A stretch of 64,000 bases of DNA from Sclerotiophoma versabilis (taxonomy: Eukaryota; Ascomycota; Dothideomycetes; Pleosporales; Didymellaceae): the NCBI GenBank assembly GCA_012274445.1, contig JAAROD010000044.1:62001-126000 (forward strand). Reading direction: 5' to 3'. Of the stretch, positions 22,940 to 34,052 are shown one piece after another (the first letter of the stretch is position 1; each line of letters opens with the position of its first letter). The position numbers were made by a program, and so were the translations under genes. Below the pieces are notes generated by a model. That model had not been told where the DNA came from. It was given only the letters and a program-made list of their open reading frames with translations, and ran no database searches.

Positions 22940-25557
22940 ATGGAGCCGGTCTCAGCGGTGTTTGGGATTGTAAGTATACTTCTCTGAGCTTCATTTTCCA
23001 AACTACGTTTGCGCATGAAGAAGCAAGCAAGTCAAGCTTCCACGACGAGACTAACAAGCTTCTTGCAGATGGCCGCCCTGCCGCAGTGCATCCAATCGGC
23101 GAAGGAGCTCTACGACCTGCGTGAGCGCTACAAAGACGCCTCGATCCTCATCACCGCCATATACTCCGAGTCCATGGTCATAGCCGCCTCGCTCAGCCAA
23201 GTTCAGAACCTCCTGCAGCACGACTCCCTCCTACAGAAGCCTCAGTTGCTTGAGACGTTCGACCTTGCCTTGACAGGATGCCGCGTCGTATACGGGTGCT
23301 TGGAAGAGGAGGTACGCGACCTGGCGGACAAGGCGCAGCGCAATGACCTCAGGTTCAGAGATCGGGCTAGGTACCTCTGGAAGGAAGACACTTTCAAGGA
23401 GCTGTTGACGCAGATACGAGGGCAGCAATCGGCACTCAGCTTACTCATCCAAGGCTTGCAGATGGAGTCAATGGCAGACATCAGAAAGCTGGTGGAAGAC
23501 AACAGCGGCAAGCTCGATCAGGTAGTTAAGCGGTCCAAGACATTGCGCCAATCACATCCGCGCATCAAAGTGCCTGATTCCATCTTCAGCTATCACAGTG
23601 GGATCGCTGATCCATCAGACGCCGAATCTGTGGTGAAGTCTACGCACTTTGAGTTCGACGATCAGGTGGTCAATTCGAAAGCATACCGACGAGCTATGGC
23701 ACGCTACAGCATGAACCCCACCGACATGATCGTCGATTTGAAGGAGGCTGAAGCGGTGGAGGTCGAGGTTGCAGAAGAAGACTCCACCGAGATGGGTACC
23801 ATACACGGACCTGAGCTGAAGCGCAATCCTGTTATTGCGGCTAGATCTGAGCGGCTCGTTGCGCAATTCATTTCTGGGTCCGTGGAAGAAGTTCCAATGA
23901 ATTTGCCTAAGCCAACACCGGAAGTGTCATCGCCCAAGAATGAGGAGATGGGTGCTCTGGATTCTCTTGAGCGAAATACGTTACCGTACATGCCTCGCAT
24001 TACATCGACAGCACCATATCTGACTCCCGTCCGAGCTGACACCTTTGATACAATTGAGACGAAGGTCAACACCACATTGGCACGTGCGCCGCTGCGGTCA
24101 TTCAGTGAAGGATCGCCTGTCATGCCGGAAGCTAGCCCTCCTTTGCCGCCACGTCGTACAAGTGAACATCAGCTTCGGTCGCAGGACTCTGCTGCTACCC
24201 TGAAGAAAGAGCGTTCCAAATCGTCAGATGAGAGCTCAAATGCTTCGGACGAAGGGTCAATCATGTCGAGAGTCTCGGAGGCTTCGTCCCACACAGCCTA
24301 CGAGCCGATGCAACAGAGCCACAAAATTACAAGGAAATCCGTCACGAAGCTTCGTCCACTTGCACGCAAAACATCCCACGTTCTGGGCGACATCCGATTA
24401 CAGTCAATCGGCCCGGAGTCTCCAGCCACCCCATCAGCTTTCGAAAGTAGCGAAATGCACGCAGTCTGGTTATTACTAGTGGAGGCCGAGCGCAACTTCT
24501 TCGACCGTATGACGAGACTTCGAAAAATGTTCTACGACAACGTCATACGTCAATGGCCAATTCTTGAGCAGCACTTGGGTATTGTCTTAGTCGGTGAGCA
24601 GCTTGCTGCAACCAATAAGAAGTTCCTCTGGCTGCCCATGGAACAACAGCTAATTGAGTCAGATCAGGCAATTTGTGATCCTGCTATCTTTGAGATGTGG
24701 ACAAGCAACGTACAACGTGTATTTCGTGAGTATTGCCAAGCACTACCTCACGCCATTGGAGCGCTGCGAGCCACGCAGAACAGCGACGTCAAATTCACGC
24801 CTTTCGTCAACACGCTTGGCCTAAGCATCGCTTACTTTGGGAAGAGCTGGGAAGACTACTTAAGACTGCCTGTTACCGAACTCGATCTCTGTATTGAAAG
24901 CATGCGGAGTCTCATTAGTATTGCAACTGAATTGAAGGACTCCGACGCAAATACAGAAATCCAGCGACTGACGCGTGCTCTTGAGGCCCTGGGCTGGCTC
25001 AAGTCGGCGTCTGCAACTATATTGGAGGAGTCGCAAAGTCGGGAAGACACACAAAATCTGGAACGCCGCATACACACACTCGACACTGACATTTTGTCTC
25101 AACTCAAGCTGCTTGACACCAATCGGCGTGTGAAGTACCAAGCCAGCATGACAATGAAGCTCAAGAGTAAAGGGCCTTGGCACACTGTACACGTCATTCT
25201 GCTTGACAACTATTTGTTCTGGGGCAGAGTCAAGGCACAGAAGAAGGGCACGGGTGATAAAGTTGTAGTCTTGGATGCAGTGAGTGCTCAGCCCCATGTT
25301 GAAGTATATATGCTAACTCTTATAAGCCAATCCCTGTTGACCAGCTCGATGTGACCCTCCCGTGCGACCAACATCAATTTCAATAGGCGACGATGTTTGA
25401 TGAAGTACCTAGAAACTCAATTCAATACATCATCATGATCAAGAGGAAGGACGGAGATGGTAAAGCTCACATGCTCGGTTCACCTACATACCAGGAACGC
25501 AGAGTCTGGATGGACCATTTCGAAGCAGCGCTTGATCCAGCTACGAAAGAAAGCTGA
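22940..25557 (+). CDS. Rho guanine-nucleotide exchange factor (DH-PH) with fungal STAND-type N-terminal domain; in-frame TAG
   Basis: Model: 22940-22969, 23069-25279, 25327-25557. The first exon (MEPVSAVFGI) continues into an alpha-helical domain of the kind found at the N-terminus of fungal STAND/NLR proteins (about residues 1-200). A Ser/Pro-rich linker follows, with RTSEHQLRSQDSA and SDESSNASDEGS. Then come a DH-like helical domain (about 490-680, starting AVWLLLVEAERNFFDRMTRL) and a PH domain (KLKSKGPWHTVHVILLDNYL onward). It should activate Rho-family GTPases at membranes. A TAG at 25384-25386 interrupts the PH domain. The same frame then continues with ATMFDEVPRNSIQYIIMIKR to a TGA at 25557. 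Either the PH domain is truncated, or a very short unrecognised intron or a sequence error lies here. Confidence 0.75.
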
Positions 25558-26386
25558 GACCATTCCAGGATTTTCACTCAAGACAGCGACCAGAAATACA
25601 GTGCAGGGATTGCCTCTGTTGGTAGCCTGGTGAAAGGCATGGCGATGGCAAGTCATCGTGCCACCAAGCAAAAGTGTTTGGCCAAAACGACACTGTCTAT
25701 GTGTAAAGCAGCAAGGCACATTGCTCATCACACAAATTTGACACAGAGCCGACACTTTCCCTACTGAGACACTTCAACCAGAGCATCACGACTTGCCTCC
25801 TTCCCCCGAGCTATGGCATTGGACAATCTCCAAAGTCATGCACCAATCCCGTCTTTCTCCGGACGATGTAGCCATTGTTCCTGTCAGTGATACACACGGT
25901 CCAAACTATCCTCAAGATAAGGCCTTCTGAAAGACTAAATAGATCCCGCAATGTTCAGAACGAATGAAACGCAAGGCCGTATTTGGAGCTCATATATCTT
26001 TGCTTCAAATCGAAGGCAAGTTCGATTTTACGCTTGGACACAGTCTGTCGACTAGCACAATAAGCGGAGTAGCGGACGTACTTCTGCCCGGCTCAAAAGT
26101 GCAACGCCGTAGTTCGAGCTAAAGTCGGTGTGAGAGTGTAATGCGTGGCGTGTACGGTCAAGGTCAGAAAGTACATGTATAGTCAGATGTCAGCGATTGT
26201 TACAAACACCAGATACGCAAATAGGCTCGTTTGGTGATGAGGAGAACGAAGGGTAAGGTTGGAGCTGTGAGGGAGGGGACTGATGGCTAGATTCATCAAA
26301 TAGCACCATATATGAACCCATTTCCAGCGCGATATACAAACGATCTACAAAACACGTAAACATCCGCCCGCCATGAACTACCTATC
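25558..26386. other. Intergenic region between convergent genes
   Basis: About 830 bp holds the 3' flanks of the Rho-GEF and NRPS-like genes. No supported gene was seen; the minus-strand frame at 25480-25755 overlaps the Rho-GEF end and lacks features. Confidence 0.5.
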
Positions 26387-29300
26387 CTAGAAGGCCCACT
26401 GCTCGAGCCACTTCCTCATAACCTCCTCATCCACAGCCTTTCCCTCCCTCAAAGTCTTACTAACCTTCTCCGTCTTCTTAGTCTCCAGCGCAGGCAATCC
26501 CATCTCCTTCTCTGGTCTCAACCCTTTGTAGAACCCCAGCAACTTCAGCCCCGGTACGCGCTCGGCATTTTCCTTCGTCTGAGGGATCTGCTCCAGCTCG
26601 TCGACCCAGTCATGGTACTCGACAACATCGATATGCAGGCTAGCATCCTCGTAGAATCTCTGAATAACGGGGTACAGCGCGCTCCATGAAGTTGTATGCG
26701 GGTTCGTAAGGTGGTACACACGAGCACACCCAGAGCCATCATTGTCGTCATCGTCGTTGTCAGACCCAGCAGCCGGTGCTGCAGTAGCGACATCAATCAC
26801 AGTCCCGGCTGCAACGTCCATGGGAACCCAATCCACGCGATCTTGATTTCCGAGCGTGCGAGGCAGCTTCTTCAGGATGGCGCTCGAGTGCACCAGCGTC
26901 GGGAGCCACTCGTGGGCGTTCCAGGGCGCGCCTGGGGCTGGCGCGCTGGGGCCTGCGAGTTGGCCGGCGCGCACAATGGCAGTGTTGATGCCCAGGCGGT
27001 GCGACGCCATGGCGAGGATCTGGGCGGCGACGTGCTTGGATTCACCGTAGCCTTGGGGCAGGGTCAGGGAGTTGTCGAACAGAGAGGTCACGGTTTCAGG
27101 CACGCTGGAACCGTCGTGCGCGATGGAGCTCCAGTTGCCGACACTGGCGATGGAGGAGATGAATACAATTGAGGCTTTGTGGGTGGATGCGGCGGCAAAG
27201 TCGATGGCGCGCCGTGTGCCGGCGATGTGCGTTGCTTCGTAGGATTCGAGGGATAGGTTGAAGTCTACAGACCACGCGGAGTGAATGAAGATGGTGACGG
27301 TGGCGAGAAGGCGGGCGTACGTTTCGTCATTGAGGCCGAATCTGTCTGAGCCAAAATCAACTTTGAGAAACTCTGCCTTGCTGAAGTTGGTCAAGTCATG
27401 GTGGTGCTTGGTGAAGGAATCGCGTTGTCGAGTTTCTGCGTTATCGGAGCGGTTCATGCAGTACACCTTTTCGACATGTGGGTTGTTTAGAAGTTGTTCA
27501 AGCATGTGAGTACCGAGGCTGCCTGTTGAGCCTGTGATGACTACCGTATGCTTGAATGGGTGTTTTGGCGCGTTCATCGAGCCTTTCTGCCGGATCATGT
27601 CCTTTGTGTACTTCCTCACCATCCTATCCATCTTCTCTTCTCGCGTTAGTGGGGTTGCCGGCTGACCGCTAAACTTGCTGACGTTATGAGATAGAGCTTC
27701 AGCCAGTTGTTTGATAGAAGGATTGCTGTAGATCGTCGGTGCGGTAACATTAGCGCCACGAATGGCTTTGTTCAGCGCATTGGTCAGGGCAAGGACGTCA
27801 AGAGAGTCGACTCCAAGGCTGAAGATGTCGACGTCGTCTGTGGTGTCCTTTTGGAAGGAAGGCAGAGAGCGAGCGAAGACCGCGTGAATCTTGTTCGTCA
27901 ACTGCACATCGTCGTCGGTGCTCTGATTTGGATCGCTAGAATATCCTTCATCAGCATACAGAGCTTCGATTTCGTCCTTGAAGGCTGCCACTGTCTGGAG
28001 ACGGATAATAGAACCCTTGGCAGCGCGCACGAAAGGCTTCTGTTGTCTGGCAACAGCGATCTTAGCCTGGTAGATCCTTGCATGAGCGGGTGCCTCTCGG
28101 TTCGCTTGTTCAACCATGGGCCAAATGTGATCGACCAACGCTGATGGGTCTTGAGTACTAGCCAGACTCCATTCTGGTTCGATCAGTAGACCAGCCTGGA
28201 ACTTGCCCTGACCGACTACGAGAGCACCCTTGACTAGTGGGTGTGATTCGATCAGCTTTTCTGTCAAAACTGGATTGAATTTCTCGCCGTTGCTCAGTAC
28301 AATGATGTCGTCCCGTCGGCCGCTGTACTTCCAAAGATAAGGCTTGGAAGCATGCTGCCGAAACAGGTCTTTGGTTCGCCACTCCTCGATTTCGGGAAAT
28401 GTATGGAATATGGTTTGGTACTGCGTATCCTTCGGCTTCAGTACGAGCTCATATAGGTTGTTCTCCGCTAGTTCCATAACAGCCCCAGTGACAGAGCTCC
28501 AGTGGAAATAGCCCCACTCCTTGGGCTCGGACGGTAGCAAAGTGCATAAGAACAAGGCTTCAGTGCTGCCGATAACCGTCACAAGATTCGTAACCTGACA
28601 GATCTTGTCGCCGCTTGCAGCAGCGAGAGGTGCGCCGCCAAAGAAGACGTTCTCCAGCTGCCCAAGCGCTTCAATACCCTTGTCAGTCGCAGAAACGTCC
28701 TCGAGTATCGAAGGCGGGAAAATTCCCGAGGTCGGCTTGATAGCTTCGATGGCATCGATAACAAGGCCAGCGCTCAGCATCTTCTCCGAAGGAAGTCTGA
28801 CGATGGTGCCTTTGCACATGAGCGATCGCAGTCCAACGATAATGCCCATTGCGTGGAAGAAGGGCACAGCCGCAAGCATTGGCCTACTGTCTGCAAGGAA
28901 AGGGTTGGAGACTTGCTCGAACCCGTTCTCCGGTGTCAAAGAGGCTTGCGCGTGCACTGTGTTGAGTCCTGCGACTGTCAAGCGAATCGGTTTGGGAAGG
29001 CCTAGAGAGTGGTTAGTGCTTGTGAATAAGATATTAGTGTGCAGTGTTACCTACCCGTCGAACCAGAAGTATGGAGGATGAGACTGTGGGCAGTAGCATT
29101 GCGACTATGCCGACCTGGATAACAGGGCACAGAGACAGTCGGGTCGAGAAGCTCTTGAGTTGTAGGCGCCTGGAAGACTCTGAGATGAGCGACCGCTTCC
29201 CGGATGGCCTCGACCTGGGGTGCTGTCTCAGTCGTAGTCAGGAAAATCTCACAGTTTGTATTTTTGACCAGGAATTCCTGGCCGTCTAGGGAGTTTCTGG

Positions 29301-29670
29301 GTGAGGTGAACAGCGGCACATAGCCGGCCTTGAGAGTTGCCGCCAGCACCACTAGGTAGCGTAGGTCGTTTGCACTACGCTGTGTCAGCGCAACAATGGA
29401 GCAGGGGCGATTGCAGACTCACCCAATGTAGCCAATTGTTTGGCCTTGGTATTTGGCGACACCAACGTTCTTTTCGATCCACCATGCCAGGCTATCGACT
29501 GCTCTTGCAAGGTCTGCGTAAGTATAACGATGCCATCCTTGATCGAGTCCGGTGGTAGACCGCGGTACTATCGCCCATGTATCGTTTGGTGCGGATTTTG
29601 CGGCTTCATAGATGTAGTCCGGCACCGTAGACTGTTGCTGTTCCGTTGTATTCATATTTGCAGAGGCCAT
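26387..29670 (-). CDS. NRPS-like carboxylate reductase (adenylation-thiolation-reductase), three exons
   Basis: Model: 29670-29423, 29374-29055, 29001-26387; 1060 aa. The A domain (about 1-540) carries the A3 core LILHTSGSTG, split by intron 2, and the YSGRRDDIIVLSNGEKFNP motif. A carrier domain follows, with the 4'-phosphopantetheine serine in FSLGVDSLDVLAL (near residue 586). A thioester-reductase domain starts at about 674 with the NAD(P)-binding VVITGSTGSLGTHML and the catalytic pattern YGESK. Such enzymes activate a carboxylic acid with ATP, load it and release it as an aldehyde or alcohol. There is no condensation domain, so it is not a peptide synthetase. The lysine-pathway Lys2 has a similar A-T-R order, but the A-domain start and overall length fit the fungal NRPS-like group better. 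The substrate cannot be read from sequence. Confidence 0.9.
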
Positions 29671-31024
29671 ATCTGTTTTTGGTGGAACACGAAATGCACG
29701 CTTTGCGTCGGAAGAGGCGCTTGAGCAGGGTAAACAATACAAGTGCAGAATTGTCAGTTCAGTACTGTCGACTGGCGGTGGGAAATAGTCGTGAGGGCTC
29801 TTGGGATTGTTAATACCTCAGTAGTGCTGCAGGATGAGTTGGCTAGATATACGATTTGTAGTGGCAACCGCCGTACTTGAGCATACACAGCAGCGCCCAT
29901 GGCACCCTGTGACGATTGTCGTCATGTCCCATCGGAAGAACATATACATGGACTCCGATTGTTCGCCGAACCAATTTCGGTGGGGTCTGAGGGATATACG
30001 TAGTATGTATGTGGTAGAACTCTAGCAGCCGATCGGTACGAGATGTTTATCAGAATGGTGTTCAGGTGTTATGGATGTAATCTTGACCTAGCAATACGCT
30101 GTACTTGGATACGCTGTACTTGGATACGCTGTACTTGGTTGCTCGTTGCTCGTTGCGTGTCGTTGTGCGTGAATGTTTCTGCATGTGCCGTGGACGCGGT
30201 GTTAGTAATACTGACGCAGTAGCACACCCCTGCGCACGTCCTCAAAGTTCTGGTGTTGACATTGTTCGGCCGAGCACAATCTTGGTTACACAACATCCGT
30301 AACCTCCGAGATATCTCAGTGCCCACCCTCAACAAGCCTTGCAGGATGCGGCCCGCGCGGCGCCACGAAGCTTGGTCAAACGTCTCGGGAGTCGAATCGG
30401 TACTGCAAATTTTGGGTTACGTGTGCGGCATAGTGTGTGCGGAATGGCACAGGTTGCATTGATGAGGTTGAGCTTTGCGTGTCGCGCTGGTAGGAGGTTA
30501 ATCAGGGAGTGCAATGCTTCGTACCCGCTCAGTTAGATGAGGTCATCAACTGAATCGCAACAATTACGGCTACAAGAGCAACTATGAAGGGTTTTAACAA
30601 TGTATCCTCTCAAAGTGAGCAGCTACAGATAGAACCTACGCCCAGCCTCCATCTAAAAAGGTAAGATCAAGATCGTCGTTGTCAAGTTCTTCAAGTATTA
30701 GACGACCCTGTCTGACTAGTGGTGGTGCAATCAGATGTCAGCTTAGGCCCCTCGTCGACGCGCACAACAGCATCAGCATCGCCCTGTCGAGGCGGTGACG
30801 TCATCGCACGCATCATCAACGAGTCTTTTAAATCTGCCCAAACAAGCCGACACAAACGCAATGTGTAAATTTTAGTTCCCACGCCTCTGAGCCAGTGTAC
30901 AACCAGTGCAGTTCCAATGCATGGGCACCACTCCACGCGAGGTTCCACCAACGAAAGCTTGTACGACACACCATCCACCTCGTTCTGATCAATCCAAAGC
31001 CACAGTCTTCAGTTGGTACCAACT
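29671..31024. other. Promoter of the NRPS-like gene and 3' flank of the HET gene
   Basis: About 1.35 kb without a supported gene. It contains a triplicated 15-bp unit (listed separately). Confidence 0.5.
30094..30138. repeat. Three tandem copies of a 15-bp unit
   Basis: The unit ATACGCTGTACTTGG is repeated three times without change, and is followed by short GTTGCTC repeats. Confidence 0.9.
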
Positions 31025-33673
31025 TCACACCAAACAACCCTCGATGTCGGTTACGCTGTTGCGCCATCCTTCCCAGTCTTTAGGCACAACCATGACCCCG
31101 ACTCTCTCATAACACAGCTTCTCTGTATCATACCGCTCAGGTGTTGTTGGCTGTATTAAGAGTACATATATGGCTCCGATGATGAGGTTTTCACCAAGAG
31201 ACATTCCCAGGACTTTGACCTCGTCTTTGTTGAGAAATGTGCTTGACTGGGTCACATGAACGCGACTTGTAAGATGGTCCGAGGTATGCAGATAGACGCT
31301 GGTTGCTGAAGTTTCGCCAGTCTGGGCTTGAACACGCAGAGGGAACTCAGTCACCTTTGCTGTGAAGTAAAGTTCCCGCGGGTGATCTACGCTCTCAGAT
31401 GCACGCCAATCCGAGACCGAATGGATACAGGGCTCACACGGCCCTTCTTCCTCGAAGTGGCAGTTATACTGAAATTCCACAGAAGAATCATCTGCCGGAA
31501 CGTACTTCCGTGTGTCTGTTGTGTCGCATAACCAGTTAACCTGGCCTTCCCAGCCAGCCCAGGACCAGGATGGGAACGTTGGGCGGCGCTGCGTAGGCGT
31601 GGTAAGAGGTCCGTGGGTCCAGAGTAGGCCGTACTGGATTTCAAAGTCGTGGTCGATGCCATATTCGCCGTAAGTAACCCAGCGTGGGATGAATGGCAGA
31701 CCTTGCAGATGGAATATCGCATGACCCTCCTCTGTGAACCGGTTGAGAATGCTGCTCACAGCTTGCATAGAGTCTGCTTCGTAGGACAGTTTTCGTTTGG
31801 TAAACTCTGAGACCAGAAGCTCGTATGCCATCAAGGTGAAGACTTTGTCGATCTCAGAGATGTGCCGCCTTTCGATTACGCCATCGGTTCCATAAACGAT
31901 ACCGCCATCCCGTGACGATATTTTCCTGAAGTATGCATCGTTCAGATCCTCATCGACTTTCTCAAACTGCCCATGGTGTTTCACGTCCTTGAACAAGTGA
32001 TGCGGCGGACATATCAGAGACTCCTGCTGGTGAATGCTAGAACATGCCGAGCGACATTGGAAGGATACCTGAAAGTCAGAAAAGACTAATCTTCTGCGCG
32101 AGAAAAAGTATTCTTGTAAAGTCCAGCCACGAGTGTGGTAGGTGGAGAGATTCAGCCACCGGTCCGGTTCCGATGTCGTGGTTACGTACTGGTGGCTGCC
32201 AATCTGGATCCGCTCTTGAGGAGTACGTTGTCGACTGCTCACACCTGGAAGTCCATATTCAGCGTTCTCGCCAGCAGCAGCGACGATGGTTAGCTCAGCA
32301 TTTTTATAGACCAAGTCCATGTTGGCAATGAGGTCGTGCTTCAAGGATGCATCTGGTAATATGCAAAGAGAATCGACCCAAAGGTAGCGGTATCCGAGCT
32401 TCAGGACAACTGTTATCGCATCTTCGATTACGGCGGGGCATCGCTCGGGCAGCGTGAGCGGTGAGCTTTCAACATGACGAGAACCCAGCCCGACGCCACC
32501 CCAGACATAGCTCAAAGCAAGATATCTGAAGTGTCTTTTCTTGGGAACAGGGACCACATGACGGCGGTTGCAGTCGACAAGACAGAAGGGGATATTTTGA
32601 AACCTTCTACGGTCTTTGCTGAAGCTTTCCAGATCACACTGTTTCTGACAGTTGCGAAGCCAGCTGCGGAGAAGGCTGTAGTCAATCGCATCTGGTGACA
32701 CTTCTCGTCCGTGGAAGTCCATGGCGCTGCAGGTTTGGACGGGTGGCGCTGGTTGGGTGCGGATTGTGTGGGGTACGTAGCCCAGATTTTGCGGTGTATC
32801 TGGATCTCCGGTATCTACTGGCTGTTCAGACATACAGAGGATGTTATTCTCTCCGCGGCTCTGTCGTTCCAAGAGACTCAGAAGTGATGTTGCGACACAT
32901 TCATCCCAACGAAAGTATGGTCTATCCTCGTAGATGAAACCCATCCGACGGGCTCTCTGGATAGCTATGTTCATGGAGGTTTTGGTGGACTTGGTCTTCC
33001 CGCTGCACTTACGCCCTATCCAAGACTGTTGAATCAGGTCGTCTTCGGTGAGATCCGAAACGGTGATGTAGTCTAGAGGCGCTTGCGTTACACCTAATGT
33101 GGAGGGTTTTGTCGAGATCAGAAATCGTTTTTCCCTTGGCTGCTCATCCATCATGGGCCGCAGAAATGATTCTGAGCATTCGGGTACTATAGCAAAGGCA
33201 ACGTTATCCGCTGGAGAGGCCCCAAACTCGGTTCTGAGGTGTCGTGCTGAACGCCCATAGATTACATTGGATGCCGAGAAAGCGTAGAGACGATATTCAC
33301 TCGTTGCTGACGTGGACCATCGCAGCTCAAAAAATACCCAGCACAGCTTGCAAGGCGAATCTGAGGTTAGGTTCAAGATCTTGCCGATGTGTGATCCCGT
33401 CTGAGATATTCTTGCTATCCTCTTTGAAGCCGGTAGCATGTGCGAGATGTAGATGTCTCTGCACCCATTGCAGATAGCGTCGAAACCAAATTCCGTTTGG
33501 ATGAGTGAAGCGTTGGTTGTTGTGGCAGCCTCATGATTGGTGGTTTGTGTTGCGTCGAGCTGGAGTTGGGAAAGGGAAAGGGAAATGTCTCCTGACAGGT
33601 CTTGTGAGTTTTGGTTATTTTCAAAAAACCGTTTGACGCTGGGCTTCTTTCTTTTCGGTGTTCGCTTGCCCAT
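31025..33673 (-). CDS. HET-domain (heterokaryon incompatibility) protein, single exon
   Basis: An uninterrupted 882-aa frame. The HET domain lies at about residues 385-535, with the canonical pieces YLALSYVWGG, then GYRYLWVDSLCILPD, then ELTIVAAAGENAEYGLPGV, then RGWTLQEYFFSRRRLVFSD. In other fungi HET domains trigger a cell-death reaction when non-self is recognised. The N-terminal 370 residues include Cys pairs (ICNGC, PCKLC) and are of unknown function. The C-terminal 350 residues carry a WAGWEGQVNW segment often seen downstream of HET domains. The start is the first ATG, before a basic stretch. HET genes are commonly numerous and variable; this copy is intact. Confidence 0.9.
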   Translation of the reverse strand: MGKRTPKRKKPSVKRFFENNQNSQDLSGDISLSLSQLQLDATQTTNHEAATTTNASLIQTEFGFDAICNGCRDIYISHMLPASKRIARISQTGSHIGKILNLTSDSPCKLCWVFFELRWSTSATSEYRLYAFSASNVIYGRSARHLRTEFGASPADNVAFAIVPECSESFLRPMMDEQPREKRFLISTKPSTLGVTQAPLDYITVSDLTEDDLIQQSWIGRKCSGKTKSTKTSMNIAIQRARRMGFIYEDRPYFRWDECVATSLLSLLERQSRGENNILCMSEQPVDTGDPDTPQNLGYVPHTIRTQPAPPVQTCSAMDFHGREVSPDAIDYSLLRSWLRNCQKQCDLESFSKDRRRFQNIPFCLVDCNRRHVVPVPKKRHFRYLALSYVWGGVGLGSRHVESSPLTLPERCPAVIEDAITVVLKLGYRYLWVDSLCILPDASLKHDLIANMDLVYKNAELTIVAAAGENAEYGLPGVSSRQRTPQERIQIGSHQYVTTTSEPDRWLNLSTYHTRGWTLQEYFFSRRRLVFSDFQVSFQCRSACSSIHQQESLICPPHHLFKDVKHHGQFEKVDEDLNDAYFRKISSRDGGIVYGTDGVIERRHISEIDKVFTLMAYELLVSEFTKRKLSYEADSMQAVSSILNRFTEEGHAIFHLQGLPFIPRWVTYGEYGIDHDFEIQYGLLWTHGPLTTPTQRRPTFPSWSWAGWEGQVNWLCDTTDTRKYVPADDSSVEFQYNCHFEEEGPCEPCIHSVSDWRASESVDHPRELYFTAKVTEFPLRVQAQTGETSATSVYLHTSDHLTSRVHVTQSSTFLNKDEVKVLGMSLGENLIIGAIYVLLIQPTTPERYDTEKLCYERVGVMVVPKDWEGWRNSVTDIEGCLV

Positions 33674-34052
33674 TGTAGCTCGAGGTCTGAGCGAAGCAGG
33701 CGGGTAGAGCAGGTGTTAAACCCCCTATGTGGCGCAGCAGGGGGCCTCGCCAAGACCCCAGCCGCCCATTGTACCACATGATGAGTATGAGTTCCAGAGT
33801 CAAGTCTTTCGTCAGCGCCAAAGTGGACAGCATAACATGCACCTTTGCAGATGGTCGAACCCGTAAGCATGAAAGGCGCGCTAAAAGGGAGCTTATTTGC
33901 GCGCAAAAGAGGACTCGAAAACAGCGATCGTTATGGCCGAGGCAAGAGCGATCCAATCAACATGTCGAGCGCAGTGATGGTGCTGCAGAAGAGGGTGTTG
34001 GTCAGTGTAATCTGGATTCTAGTCTTCTTGTCTTTTACTTGATGGTCAGATT
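33674..34052. other. Short intergenic region upstream of the HET gene
   Basis: About 380 bp between the HET start codon and the 3' end of the DUF89 gene. It holds the HET promoter; no gene seen. Confidence 0.5.
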
